From: Flabesymbios commensalis
Taxonomy: Eukaryota > Annelida > Polychaeta > Terebellida > Flabelligeridae
DNA: 64,000 nt
Direction of reading: 5' to 3'
NCBI GenBank assembly: GCA_964017125.1
Contig: OZ024914.1
Location: 16,416,420-16,480,419, forward strand
The position numbers and the translations under genes are program-made. How positions within the stretch are numbered: position 1 is the first letter of the stretch; each line of letters opens with the position of its first letter. Under the pieces are notes generated by a model. That model did no database searches and was not told the DNA's origin. It saw nothing but the letters and a program-made list of their open reading frames with translations. Positions 53,201 to 59,670 of this stretch are shown one piece after another.

Positions 53201-55611
53201 ATATATATAAATTTTTGCCCACTTAAAGTTGTGTATCGCTGACGCGACCCACAACTTCAAGTGGTCGAAAATAAATTGTTTCATTTGAGGCCACAAATCG
53301 ATATGTTGATGTTGAAACCAAAACATTCGAAGACATATTTTTTTGTATAAAATAATAATAGTCACTAACAAAAAAAATATAGTTTGTTACCAAATATAGT
53401 AATAATTGAGTTATTGTGATTTTTAACTAATTCTATTGCATGGCTGAATTATTCACGTGATCATAATCAAATCTAGCTAAGTTATCATGTGAATTGGAGT
53501 AAAAATAGGAATTGAATCATAATCATACATAAAAATGGTGTTTGCATATACATATTGTTATTTTACAATGATAAATAACGTCATAGTACTTGGCACATAA
53601 GGCGAATTTGCTTGGAATGAAAATAGCTTGATGCGCCTCAAAGTGGCAGCTCAGCTGTATATCTCCCACGAGACTGAGTTGGAATTTGAGTGCAAACAGG
53701 CCTTGCTAAGTTACTCTCGATGTTCAGTATTCTATGCGTCTTAGAATCAATTGAGATAAGGCGCAATATAAATGCTATATACTCAGCTCATAATAACTAG
53801 TTTGATTTGTACTAAAAGCAGTAGTGCGCTATTTATTTTCCACGGTACGTGTATTAGATATGTCACCAGTTTTTATGTTTAGTAAAACTTCGGTCAGAAA
53901 AATAATAATTTATTGTAGGCCCTATTAAAGGGACTAGAGCAGGTCTAAAATCATCAAAAAATCGGTGATTTTATTTTGGCTTCTTTATATGACCATATGA
54001 TGTAAACATGTCAATAGACTAGAACTGCAAAAGTTTTTAATTTTTGTACTGCGCATTCACCATTTAGGCTAGATATAAAGACGAACTTCCTGATTTCTAA
54101 TTATTGACAACCATGTCAAAAATAAGAAATACGGGAATTTCGTCTCTATATCTAGCCTTACTGGTAAATGCGCAGCACAAAAATTATAAAAAAACTTTTG
54201 CAGTTTTAGTCTATGGACATGTTTAAATCATATGGTCATATTAAGAAGCCAAAATAAAATCACCGATTTTTTGATGATTTTAGACCTGGGCTAGTCCCTT
54301 TAAGTGGTATGTTAGTGATATGACTAACCTTAGTCAAAACTATCCACATTCCATTTTAAGTATTGACCACTGTCTTTCATTCTGCAGGGTAATTTTATTC
54401 GTGATGAGGGATTTGCTGGTTTTATGGTCTGGAGCTTGGACAGTGATGACTTTTCTGATTCATCTTGTGGAAATGGAAAATACCCATTGATAAAAGCCAT
54501 CAGAAATGGCATGGAATCTGCCCCTTATACTGGACCTTCCACCACGACTGTCGCCACCACGACTACCCTATATACAGGAACGACCACCACCACCACTACT
54601 CCCCCACCAGCTCAAGGTGTGTACCAAGACAAGCCGTACATCCAATGCTGGCTTAATGCTGGGCCAGCGTCGCAGACAATGGCACAACATTAAACCAGCA
54701 GTGGGTGAATGTTCACCCCAGCCAACATGATAAACTAACCCAAACAAAACGAGAAGTTGATCCATTGTGCGTTTATTCAGTGGCAGATCCACCCCTCTCC
54801 CCATTCGGTGTTTAAAAAAACGACAATAACTAACTAGGCCGTAATATGCTCTAGAATGCACCATTTGAAGCCTTAGATTTTTTAAATTGCCAGGGGATGA
54901 AACACTAACTAAGATATATCTCAAATTGAAAAAACCCTTTGGTCTCTATGGTTTATATAAACATATGTCAGCGTTGGAAGGGTAAAATTCTGTCGTAAGG
55001 TATTTCAGGGCAGAACAAACATTCGGATCAGCTATTTGGTTTAAAACATTCTGAAAAAAGGAAATTTTTACATACATGCTCAATATTGAGATATAGGATC
55101 TAGTAAATTGTATCTGAAATAAATAAAATCAAATTAAATGGCGTGTGGTAACAATGAGAATTCTCTCAGGATGGTATATATTCTACTCGTATTGCATGCA
55201 TTGAAGTAGCTGCTAACTTTAGTGAGATCGACGTTTTCTCGTAAATAAAATTATAAATATACATGTATACATAGATATATATATTATAGTTCTATGCAAT
55301 ATTCAAACCATATAGTTTTGTAAACCAAATGAATTGTAATTCTTTGACTTCTTCTCGTCAATAAAGTCTCCACAACGACTATGTTATATGATAAAAAAAT
55401 AATGGTAATTACTGTTTCAGGTTTCAAATGTAACGGCAAACCGGACGGGTTTTATGTGGACCCCCAGTGCTTTACGAACCAGGTGTTTTACAGATGTATT
55501 GGGGGCATAAAGTACACCTACTATTGCCCCGTTAACCTGGTTTTTGACCTCACTACTAATAACTGTAATTGGCCAGAATTGGTGGATCCTTGCTGTGGAT
55601 ATCCTTGTTGA
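20216..55611 (+). CDS. Secreted GH18 chitinase with C-terminal chitin-binding domain (9 exons)
   Basis: It hydrolyses beta-1,4 bonds of chitin outside the cell (family knowledge). Nine exons join in frame: 20216-20282, 31372-31546, 41431-41683, 43369-43499, 44804-44921, 50994-51179, 52161-52292, 54388-54616, 55421-55611. They give 1482 bases and 493 residues. The product has a signal peptide (about 1-22), then a GH18 barrel: [11 protein letters not shown] at about 30, LLGVGGW at 98-104, catalytic [10 protein letters not shown] at 138-147 with acid E145, MAYDLHGSW at 217-225, and [11 protein letters not shown] near 366-376. A Thr/Pro-rich linker (about 404-429) precedes a six-cysteine CBM14 domain (434-488). 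Length and order match animal chitotriosidase/AMCase-type enzymes. All introns are GT-AG. The position usually Trp in DLDWE is Phe here. No promoter motif was recognised. Introns are swollen by repeats (intron 1 is 11.1 kb). Confidence 0.95.
20640..21290. repeat. 16-bp minisatellite at 5' end of intron 1
   Basis: About forty units of CATATACCACTCAGCA type (with AACA and TCTC variants) start about 360 bases after exon 1. A GATTAATATGCTGAT inversion interrupts the array near 20850. Open frames here (HIPLSIY repeats) are artefacts. The same repeat resumes at 31095-31350, just before exon 2. Confidence 0.93.
21400..22860 (-). mobile_element. LINE 3' fragment (RT C-terminal part and 3' UTR)
   Basis: The minus strand from 22860 reads [29 protein letters not shown] and [22 protein letters not shown], a standard thumb/C-terminal region of a CR1/L2/Jockey-like ORF2. 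In shifted frames a [15 protein letters not shown]-like end follows near 22190. The 3' UTR reaches about 21400 and contains the repeat shared with 3588-3690. It is 5'-truncated and frameshifted at least twice. Confidence 0.82.
22980..23230 (+). mobile_element. LINE endonuclease fragment
   Basis: The plus strand encodes [20 protein letters not shown], then [20 protein letters not shown] and [14 protein letters not shown]. This is the (D)FNART...RVSKD...G..L..FC...GL.ILNG pattern of APE-type endonucleases of LINEs. It is a ~80-residue piece with both ends missing and points away from the neighbouring minus-strand LINE. Confidence 0.8.
23231..25135. other. Intron 1 interior, no gene seen
   Basis: Unassigned AT-rich DNA. 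A short CCAAGATGGCCGCCAT phrase (about 23377) resembles the inner inverted-repeat segment of the 4.27-kb transposon and may be a relic. CACCGGGGTTACACCGGGGC near 24425 is a small direct repeat. Confidence 0.35.
25136..26256. mobile_element. 1.1-kb inverted-repeat element carrying AACGGTAAAGAC motifs
   Basis: The left end reads GGGCCATTTTCAAAAAAATT. The right end, read inverted, is GGGCCATTTTCAAAATATTG. In both, an AACGGTAAAGACA motif follows about 27 bases in. In total about ten copies of AACGGTAAAGAC (some with one change) lie inside, in both orientations: 25163, 25354, 25375, 25395, 25415, 25562, 25582, 25854, 26059, 26219. No target duplication could be fixed and no protein is encoded. The motifs look like transposase-binding sites of a non-autonomous DNA transposon; this is inferred. 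Confidence 0.75.
26257..26630. other. No feature recognised
   Basis: Intronic sequence between the 1.1-kb element and the 28-bp minisatellite. No gene or repeat was identified. Confidence 0.35.
26635..28410. repeat. 28-bp minisatellite with GGATCC units and higher-order blocks
   Basis: About 60 units of the form GGATCCACTAAGGGGACCAG + CACTGGCT are present. A block of several unit types (including GACCAGCTGTAGTATAGCTG) is repeated with a period near 190 bases from about 27310 to 27870, showing secondary amplification. Open frames in both strands are repeat artefacts. Confidence 0.95.
28411..28935. other. No feature recognised
   Basis: Intron 1 AT-rich DNA. The phrase GAATATGTTATTCGTGGTTCCAAG at 28737 resembles 51408-51430 (GTTATTCATGGTTCCAAG), so it is a piece of an unnamed dispersed repeat. 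Confidence 0.4.
28936..30456. mobile_element. G/C-rich inverted-repeat element, copy 2 (1.52 kb)
   Basis: Its ends match copy 1 (GGTATCTCGAAAACCCCCTC on the left, the inverse on the right). CTGTAA flanks both sides (28930-28935, 30457-30462), giving a 6-bp duplication as in copy 1. The inside shares GTCG-core hairpin segments with copy 1 in inverted order, plus extra hairpins (29672-29750, 29772-29880). No coding sequence was found. Confidence 0.8.
29772..29880. repeat. Hairpin MITE with CCCAGCAAAC/GTTTACTGGG ends
   Basis: The arms CCCAGCAAACGCAAGACATT and the inverse AATG...TTTGTTTACTGGG surround CGTCTTCGACG. It is a full-length member of the variant also seen at 43097-43208. Confidence 0.8.
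30480..31094 (+). mobile_element. LINE 3' end (C-terminal zinc domain and tail)
   Basis: The plus strand encodes [20 protein letters not shown], then [17 protein letters not shown] and [23 protein letters not shown]. This is a LINE C-terminal CxxC...DEYHF domain like that at 4327-4647. Frameshifts lie near 30670 and 30770. It ends in GAAATAAACCATCTATCTATCTATC, a microsatellite-type LINE tail, next to the 16-bp minisatellite. Confidence 0.8.
31095..31350. repeat. 16-bp minisatellite, second part
   Basis: These are degenerate units of the same CATATACCACTCAGCA family as 20640-21290. It ends about 20 bases before exon 2, so exon 2's pyrimidine tract abuts the array. Confidence 0.88.
31372..31546 (+). 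CDS. Chitinase exon 2
   Basis: Acceptor TTTGTAG|CAGC, donor CCAT|GTAAGT. It encodes residues 24-80 plus parts of 23 and 81, including [13 protein letters not shown] (first beta strand) and [13 protein letters not shown]. Confidence 0.95.
32601..32913 (+). mobile_element. Full-length composite SINE with 17-bp target duplication
   Basis: Same family as 8485-8801, in plus orientation: CGGGGGCCCTAGGGTAGTGG head, two tRNA-like units, a GGAGGTTCTCCTGGCCCAG 3' domain, and a short T-rich end. Perfect direct repeats GTCTCGTGTTTGTTGGG flank it (32584-32600, 32914-32930). The target was a GTCG-core hairpin MITE. Perfect duplications argue for a fairly recent insertion. Confidence 0.93.
33175..35050. 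mobile_element. Composite inverted-repeat element, copy 2
   Basis: It aligns with copy 1 (9240-9903, 14178-14970, 16868-17110) over minisatellite, middle and right end. The right end reads, inverted, GCCCGGTATCGAGCCAAATT. The left inverted end is missing. At about 33932 it keeps the empty target site of the 4.27-kb transposon, and at about 34800 the empty site of the 1.9-kb insert. Confidence 0.85.
33195..33765. repeat. ~52-bp minisatellite, copy 2
   Basis: About eleven units contain GGCGAAATTAGATGACCACT, with the same flanks as 9265-9725. Confidence 0.93.
35056..36530. other. Interior of hAT element, no gene
   Basis: No open frame with a recognisable domain was found. A degraded TTAA-MITE hairpin (CATTTGAAGCTAGAAATTGA...) lies at about 35458-35550, ending in GTAAGGGTTAA. 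Confidence 0.4.
36675..38500. other. Intron 2, mostly unassigned
   Basis: A partial duplication of the hAT target flank (ACATTGTACATATTAGTATG at about 36670 and 36733) is seen. A hairpin with arms TTACCCACTTGAAGTTGTG and CACAACTTCAAGTGGGTGAA (38247-38303) belongs to the TTAA-MITE group. No gene was found. Confidence 0.45.
38514..38741. mobile_element. piggyBac-like MITE
   Basis: The ends are CCCTTTAACCGCCGGTGC and GGCGGTTAAAGGG, followed by TTAA (38742-38745); the left flank is CTAA. The internal hairpin CACTTGAAGTTGTG / CACAACTTCAAGTG encloses GATCGCGTCAGCGAGA. It is nearly identical to 41037-41274. Confidence 0.85.
38746..38965. mobile_element. CAGTGCGGGG-type TTAA MITE, abutting the previous one
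   Basis: It shares the TTAA at 38742-38745 and starts AGCGCTGAAATACTT. It ends in a hairpin built from ACGTCAGAATC / GATTCTGACG arms and GATCCGCGCGCTGTAAGG. Relatives are at 40397-40618, 51854-52055 and 60068-60302. Confidence 0.7.
38990..39150 (-). mobile_element. LINE RT fragment (YADD motif)
   Basis: The minus strand encodes [20 protein letters not shown], then [17 protein letters not shown], the catalytic palm motif of LINE reverse transcriptases (YADD). Only about 50 residues remain, directly flanked by the MITE at 38965. Confidence 0.82.
39151..39889. other. No gene seen
   Basis: T-rich intronic DNA (long T runs at about 39295-39325). An ORF of 95 residues here lacks any domain and is probably chance. 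Confidence 0.35.
39894..40133. mobile_element. piggyBac-like MITE, 240 bp
   Basis: TTAA lies on both sides (39890-39893, 40134-40137). The ends are CTCTTTAAGTGC and CACTCAAAGGG. The hairpin has arms TTTTCCTTTCATTTGATGTT and its inverse around GCTCACGC. Confidence 0.85.
40397..40618. mobile_element. CAGTGCGGGG-type TTAA MITE
   Basis: TTAA is at 40393-40396 and 40619-40622. The body contains TTAGTTAGCTTTTTCCGCTT and the GTGGGGATCGACTTTAAACG hairpin, as in 60068-60302. Confidence 0.8.
40775..40915 (+). mobile_element. Internally deleted SINE
   Basis: The head (GGGCCCTAGGGTAGTGG) and first tRNA-like unit with B box (GGGGTTCGTTTCCCGG) match the SINEs at 8485 and 32601. The second unit and 3' domain are missing: the sequence jumps from GCAGTATTG to CCCGACTCATTTCATTTT. 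Confidence 0.82.
40926..41407. mobile_element. TTAA-type MITE interrupted by another, ending 20 bp before exon 3
   Basis: The left part (40926-41032) and right part (41279-41407) together match the intact element at 51524-51767, including the hairpin CTACAAGTCGAGAATTGC-GACA-GC... TTCA flanks both ends (40922-40925, 41408-41411), a variant of TTAA. It is split by the MITE at 41037-41274. Only 19 bases separate its right flank from exon 3. Confidence 0.75.
41037..41274. mobile_element. piggyBac-like MITE nested in the previous one
   Basis: TTAA is on both sides (41033-41036, 41275-41278). The ends are CCCTTTAACCGCCGGTGC and GGCGGTTAAAGGG. The hairpin is identical in plan to 38514-38741. Confidence 0.88.
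41431..41683 (+). CDS. Chitinase exon 3 (catalytic motif)
   Basis: Acceptor TTCCACAG|GTATG, donor GTAAG|GTGATG (weak, but the only one keeping frame with exon 4). It encodes residues 82-165 with LLGVGGW and [11 protein letters not shown]; the general acid is E145. Confidence 0.95.
42962..43095 (-). mobile_element. tRNA-derived SINE head, second family
   Basis: The minus strand reads GTGGCGCATTGGTAGAGCAC (A box), then GAGTTCGAACACC (B box) about 50 bases on, like a real tRNA. The 3' part (TCAGCGGGATATCATTGTTT) is not tRNA-like. It lacks a tail and target duplication. A functional tRNA is unlikely because the acceptor and anticodon arms do not close. Confidence 0.65.
43097..43208. repeat. Hairpin MITE, CCCAGTAAACACAAACATTT type
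   Basis: Imperfect inverted arms (CCCAGTAAACACAAACATTT ... TTGTTTACTTGG) surround GTGTCGAAGGCG. Same variant as 29772-29880. Confidence 0.75.
43369..43499 (+). CDS. Chitinase exon 4
   Basis: Acceptor TTTTTGCAG|GTGTT, donor CAAA|GTAAGC. It encodes residues 166-208, including [20 protein letters not shown], the GH18 strand matching LLSAAVPAG of vertebrate chitinases. Confidence 0.94.
43500..44803. other. Intron 4 with hairpin MITE
   Basis: It contains a GTCG-core hairpin at about 43699-43772 and a half copy at about 44430-44460. A possible SINE head (TGGTGTAGTGGTTAAACGTG, about 44511) comes directly before the ATTC microsatellite. No gene was found. Confidence 0.5.
44548..44775. repeat. (ATTC)n microsatellite
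   Basis: About 55 units are present, with a few variants (TTAAT, TCCAT, TTTATCC) toward the 3' side. It ends about 30 bases before exon 5. The HSFI-repeat open frames are artefacts. Confidence 0.97.
44804..44921 (+). CDS. Chitinase exon 5; founder of the intron 5 minisatellite
   Basis: Acceptor TTATTTCAG|GCGG, donor AACGTG|GTAAGT. It encodes residues 210-248, including [13 protein letters not shown] with the substrate-binding MxYD motif. Its last ~40 bases (CTGTACCCCAGGTCTGGAGA...AACGTG) are the first unit of the 53-bp tandem array that fills intron 5. Later GTAAGT donors in the array would bring an in-frame stop (TGG TAA) one unit on, so the first donor is the coding one. Confidence 0.94.
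44882..50767 (+). repeat. 53-bp minisatellite made from the exon 5/intron 5 splice junction (~110 copies)
   Basis: The unit is GTAAGTTTGCTCTACACCCC + AGGTCTGGAGACCCTAGTCC + TACCCTCAACGTG, 53 bases. The first copy overlaps the coding exon end. Each unit carries a near-consensus donor (CGTG|GTAAGT) and a CTCTACACCCCAG|G acceptor-like site, leaving a 31-base pseudo-exon and 22-base spacer. Variants (TTCTAAACTTAACG, GGAAACCCTAG, GGATACCCTGATTC) recur in ordered blocks, so larger segments were copied too. A few units are 54-55 bases. A decayed unit lies at about 50785-50840. Confidence 0.97.
50994..51179 (+). CDS. Chitinase exon 6
   Basis: Acceptor CTCTTTTAG|GCATGG, donor TGAA|GTCAGT. It encodes residues 249-310 ([39 protein letters not shown]), matching the conserved GMPxYGRxF region and the start of the small alpha/beta insertion domain of GH18. 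Confidence 0.95.
51524..51767. mobile_element. piggyBac-like MITE, 244 bp
   Basis: TTAA is at 51520-51523 and 51768-51771. The ends are CCCTTTAAGCCC and GGCTTGAAAGGG. The hairpin arms CTACAAGTCGAGAATTGC and GCAATTCGCGGCTTGTAG enclose GACA. It is the intact relative of the split copy at 40926-41407. Confidence 0.87.
51854..52055. mobile_element. CAGTGCGGGG-type TTAA MITE
   Basis: It follows TTAA (51850-51853) and carries AAATCATCATAAATGTCTAA and GATCCCCGCGCAAGG near its right end. Same family as 60068-60302. Confidence 0.75.
52161..52292 (+). CDS. Chitinase exon 7
   Basis: Acceptor ATATTTTAG|GTATG, donor TAAAG|GTATAA. It encodes residues 311-354 ([37 protein letters not shown]), the part aligned with VPY...QWVGFDD in related chitinases. 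Confidence 0.95.
52293..53928. other. Intron 7, decayed MITEs, no gene
   Basis: Two GTCG-core hairpin remnants occur near 52305-52365 and 52545-52575. Left ends of TTAA MITEs (CCCCTTGCGTCCTCACGATG at about 52731, CCCTTTCACCCTATATAGTC at about 53063) and a hairpin (CACTTAAAGTTGTG...CACAACTTCAAGTG, 53219-53265) are also present. The rest is unassigned. Confidence 0.55.
53929..54299. mobile_element. Full palindromic MITE, 371 bp, flanked by TTAA
   Basis: Almost the whole element is one inverted repeat. AGGGACTAG...TCTAAAATCATCAAAAAATC on the left is mirrored by GATTTTTTGATGATTTTAGA...CTAGTCCCT on the right, with the centre near 54110. TTAA is on both sides (53925-53928, 54300-54303). It ends 85 bases before exon 8. 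Confidence 0.9.
54388..54616 (+). CDS. Chitinase exon 8
   Basis: Acceptor CATTCTGCAG|GGTAA, donor CTCAAG|GTGTGT. It encodes residues 355-430: the final barrel strand ([17 protein letters not shown]) with the substrate-platform Trp, helix 8 ([11 protein letters not shown]), then a Thr/Pro linker ([25 protein letters not shown]) that is probably O-glycosylated. Confidence 0.95.
54635..54735. repeat. GTCG-core hairpin MITE right after exon 8
   Basis: It contains CCAATGCTGGCTTAATGCTG and GGCCAGCGTCGCAGACAATG, then the inverse arm ACATTAAACCAGCAGTGGGT. It lies about 20 bases past the exon 8 donor. Confidence 0.75.
54736..55420. other. Intron 8 remainder, no gene
   Basis: AT-rich DNA. Part at about 54940-54990 (TGGTCTCTATGGTTTATATA) resembles inner sequence of the CAGTGCGGGG-type MITEs. 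Confidence 0.4.
55421..55611 (+). CDS. Chitinase exon 9 (chitin-binding domain and stop)
   Basis: Acceptor ACTGTTTCAG|GTTTC. It encodes residues 432-493 and TGA. The cysteines C434, C447, C456, C466, C479 and C488 follow the six-cysteine CBM14 pattern with aromatic residues (FY, VFYRC, YTYYCP, LVFD). The domain anchors the enzyme on chitin. Two extra cysteines, C489 and C493, end the protein. Confidence 0.95.
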
Positions 55612-55779
55612 AGCAGTCATATTTTTTAATTGGCTTTCAAATCAATGGACATTTGATTTAAACTTGATTTATTTCCCAAGGATTTTAAACATCACTTCTT
55701 AGTCCCACGCTTTCTTCTTCATAATGGTTCTTTTGTGAATTCCTTGTGTAAAAATGTTGTATAAAACTTGTTTCATAAC

Positions 55780-55785
55780 AATAAA
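55780..55785 (+). terminator. Polyadenylation signal of the chitinase
   Basis: AATAAA lies 169 bases after the stop codon, the only canonical signal close downstream, followed by a T/G-rich stretch (TTTGTGTCACCGTTTATT). Confidence 0.75.
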
Positions 55786-55799
55786 CAAATTTGTGTCAC

Positions 55800-56225
55800 C
55801 GTTTATTTAGAGTACGATTTATCTTTGTTTGTTGAACATTTTTTATAATCAGCTAGCAGATAAGTTTATGGTCATTGGGACATAAATGTTTATTTTGTAA
55901 TTTATGTAGTATAGAGGTCGCACATATACATATATAACAAGCATTTAGCAGTATTTGGACCCATACGGTTAGCGACATGTTCGCAGTAGTAGATGTTAAG
56001 CATATACTTTTGACTCGAAATACATTTTCCTATATATAATCTCAATATTGAGAAATAATATATTTTAATAATACATAACTGAATTAAATATTTAAATTCG
56101 TGAAAAAAAACGATAATGCAATAAAAACAATCAATTACTAGTAGTTTTTTTATTATATTACATTTACTCTATTATTCATGTTTAACAATTTCAACATCAG
56201 TCTATTCGACATACATTTAAATGTT
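55800..56225. other. Downstream intergenic AT-rich DNA
   Basis: No gene or repeat was recognised between the polyadenylation signal and the next minisatellite. Confidence 0.4.
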
Positions 56226-56279
56226 GCACCGAAAAGGTCAGTGGTGTCATCAAGTGCCTGATACCACTGTTGTACCACT

Positions 56280-57600
56280 GTTGAGGTTATATCCTGGAGA
56301 TCGTACCAGTGTTGAGGTTATGGCACTCGGCTCGTAGGTTATGGCACTTGGGTCGTACCAGTGTTGAGGTAATGGCACTCGGCTCGTAGGTTATGGCACT
56401 CGGGTCGTACCAGTGTTGAGGTTATGGCACTCGGCTCGTAGGTTATGGCACTCTGGTCGCACCAGTGTTGAGGTTATTGCACTCGGGTCGTACCAGTGTT
56501 GAAGTTATGGCACTCGGCTCGTAGGTTATGGCACTCGGGTCGTACCAGTGTTGAGGTTATGGCACTCGGCTCGTAGGTTATGGCACTCGGGTCGTACCAG
56601 TGTTGAGGTTATGGCACTCGGGTCGTACCAGTGTTGTGGTTATGGCACTCGGGTCGTACCAGTGTTGAGGTTATGGCACTCGGGTCGTACCAGTGTTGTG
56701 GTTATGGCACTCGGGTCGTACCAGTGTTGAGGTTATGGCACTCGGGTCGTACCAGTGTTGAGGTTATGGCACCCGGCTCGTAGGTTATGGCCCTCGGGTC
56801 GTACCAGTGTTGAGGTTATTGCACTCGGGTCGTACCAGTGTTGAAGTTATGGCACTCGGCTCGTAGGTTATGGCACTCGGGTCGTACCAGTGTTGAGGTT
56901 ATGGCACTCGGCTCGTAGGTTATGGCACTCGGGTCGTACCAGTGTTGAGGTTATGGCACTCGGCTCGTAGGTTATGGCACTCGGGTCGTACCAGTGTTGA
57001 GGTTATGGCACTCGGGTCGTACCAGTGTTGTGGTTATGGCACTCGGGTCGTACCAGTGTTGAGGTTATGGCACTCGGGTCGTACCAGTGTTGAGGTTATG
57101 GCACTCGGCTCGTAGGTTATGGCACTCGGGTCGTACCAGTGTTGAGGTTATGGCACTCGGGTCGTACCAGTGTTGAGGTTATGGCACTCGGGTCGTAGGT
57201 TATGGCACTCGGGTCGTACCAGTGTTGAGGTTATGGCACTCGGCTCGTAGGTTATGGCACTCGGGTCGTACCAGTGTTGAGGTTATGGCACTCGGGTCGT
57301 ACCAGTGTTGTGGTTATGGCACTCGGGTCGTACCAGTGTTGAGGTTATGGCACTCGGGTCGTACCAGTGTTTAGGTTATGGCACTCGGGTCGTACCAGTG
57401 TTGAGGTTATGGCACTCGGGTCGCACCAGTGTTGAGGTTATGGCACTCGGGTCGTATCAGTGTTGAGGTTATGGCACTCGGCTCGTATCAGTGTTGATGT
57501 TATATCCCGGAGATCGTACCTGTCTTGAGATTATGGCTCTCGGGTCGTACGTACCATTGTTGAGGTTATGGCACTCGGATTGTACCATTGTTGAAGCTAT
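56280..57600. repeat. Two-unit minisatellite (31 bp and 21 bp)
   Basis: The long unit GGTTATGGCACTCGGGTCGT + ACCAGTGTTGA alternates irregularly with a short unit GGTTATGGCACTCGGCTCGT + A that lacks the ACCAGTGTTG part. The short unit almost always has CGGCTC rather than CGGGTC, so the two types are distinct lineages. About 45-50 units in total. Edges are degenerate. Confidence 0.95.
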
Positions 57601-57750
57601 GTCACTTTAAAGCCAAGCTTACAAATAAAAAACTCTTCTAAGTTTTACAGCAGCTATTCACATATCAAAGGGGAATAGTGGAAATGCGAGGGTATTTCAA
57701 GAGTTAAGGGAGTTACATCAATTTTAGCCGCTAATCAAAGCTAAAATAAT

Positions 57751-59546
57751 TAGTCCAGGAGCAGGGACACCAAGAAATTTTTTTCGTTTAGCATTGAATC
57801 TGAATTGACAGAATGGTGGAATGAAACTACGGCAACAACCCCAGATAGTATGTACAAACAAATTGTGGTATCAGTTTTTTTGTACAACCCATTTTCTAAC
57901 ATGGGGGGTGTTTTTCGCTATGTTCGTCAAAGTGGAGGTAGAGTTCGGAAAATAGCCATATCTTTGCAAAGAAAGGACCAATTCTTACACTTCTGGTATG
58001 ACTACACTCAGTATTAACTTATCTAACTTTTGGGTCCGTCAGGCCTTAGATTCGATTGTGTATTGCGACAATATAACAGCTTCCATCAAGTCACATCTCA
58101 ATCATAAAAACGCTATGGATTTTTTCCTAAATCTTTACAAGAAATGAAACAAAAATTATAATAAGCGTATTGGCTAAAAAGGCATTAAATCACCAGAATA
58201 AACAATGCTTCGGGAAAAAAGTAAGAGCAAATTTTATTCCATAGGTGTAACTTTAATGGGACTGAGCTCACTTCATGCTGCGTACGGTCCTGGTGATTAT
58301 TGATATATTCTAGTGGTCATTTAGACCACCCAAACCTGTTTAGATTTAAGGGGTAGAGTTACGTGAACGTCTGTCGCTGCTGTTTTAGTTTATCAATGTA
58401 CACATGGAAAGTCAATTCTCGTTACAATGATATATTGCATGTTGCAGTGGAGTAAATAGTCATCTCTCCACATACGTTGAAACATAATTTTTTATTACAC
58501 AAGAATAGAAATAAGCAACAAAACAAAATAGTCAACATGCTCAATGAAAGCGTCTAAATAAAGCATAATTATTTGACATATCGATATTTGGCCTATGTTT
58601 TCTCAACCAAATATATGTATGCTTAAAAAAGAGTGTTATTTATAATTATAAATATCACATGTATTTTTTTAATGGAAGATTATTGCAAATATAAAATGGC
58701 CGTCAAAATGTTAATAAACCCCGTATTCTTTATGGTTTATCGCACATGAAAGCACAATTTATGGTTTCTGGAAGATTTTTATTCGAGAAATTTATATCGA
58801 GTGTCTTTGGGAAGAAATGACCTTTATTTGACCTTCAAATTCAATACGTCCGCCGTTTTTAAATATTTACTATTACTATAATTATACTATTAAACATGTT
58901 GAAAATAATACGACTTATTTGAAGTAACTTAGTGGACCAGGAATAAACATTACTGACAAGTAAATTTAGAAAAACAAATTAAATTGGCCGCGACATTCAC
59001 CATCAAATGAACGAAAAACAAAATGGCTATCAAAAATGTAAATTCCATCTCTTTTTTTGGTTTGTCGCACGGAAATGCTCAATTTATGCTTTTTGCATTA
59101 CATGGGGACCGAAACACTCTTAGTGTAATACGCTTAGTATAATTTCTGTTTCATTTCTTGTAAAGATTTAGGAAAAAAATCCATGACGCATTTACGATTG
59201 AGATGTGACTTGATGTATGTTGTTATATTCTCACAATACACAATCTAATCTAAGGCCAGACGCACCCAATAGTCAGATAAGTTAATACTGAGTGTAGTGA
59301 TACCAAAAGTGTAAGAATTGGTCCATTCATTGCAAAAATATGGCTATTATCCGAACTTGACCTCCACTTTGACGAACATAGCGAAAAACACCCCCTATGT
59401 TAGAAAATGGGCTGTACAAAAATACCGATACCACAATTTGTTTGTACATACTACCTGGGATTGTTGCCGAAGGTCCATTCTACCATTCTGACAATTCAGA
59501 TTGTAGATACTAAATAGAGCCCCTACAAAAACTAGCTCCTGGACTA
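57751..59546. mobile_element. 1.8-kb element with ~420-bp inverted repeats
   Basis: The left arm (57751 to about 58173) begins TAGTCCAGGAGC. The right arm (about 59124 to 59546) ends GCTCCTGGACTA and mirrors it with roughly 10-15% divergence, e.g. GTTTTTCGCTATGTTCGTCA against its inverse at about 59372. AAT lies next to both ends (57748-57750, 59547-59549), possibly a 3-bp target duplication. The unique middle (58174-59123) is AT-rich without coding signal. An open frame in each arm (e.g. 57805-58017) is the same sequence read twice and has no known domain. Confidence 0.85.
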
Positions 59547-59560
59547 AATAGGTACCAGGG

Positions 59561-59670
59561 CCCGTATTCTCGTACAAGTTGCGATATATCGTAGGCTTTT
59601 GATTGGTCGAGACGGCCGTCTCGACTAATCAGAAGCCTACGATAGATCGTAACTTGTACGAGAATACGCC
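59561..59670. mobile_element. Near-perfect hairpin MITE, ~108 bp
   Basis: Arms CGTATTCTCGTACAAGTT and AACTTGTACGAGAATACG form the outer stem. The stem continues through CGTAGGCTTTTGATTGGTCG to a centre GAGACGGCCGTCTC. Only a few mismatches occur over about 53 pairs. Confidence 0.92.

Noticed and set aside
57805-58017. A small gene of 70 residues
   Set aside because: The same frame is mirrored in the opposite arm of an inverted-repeat element and shows no recognised domain.
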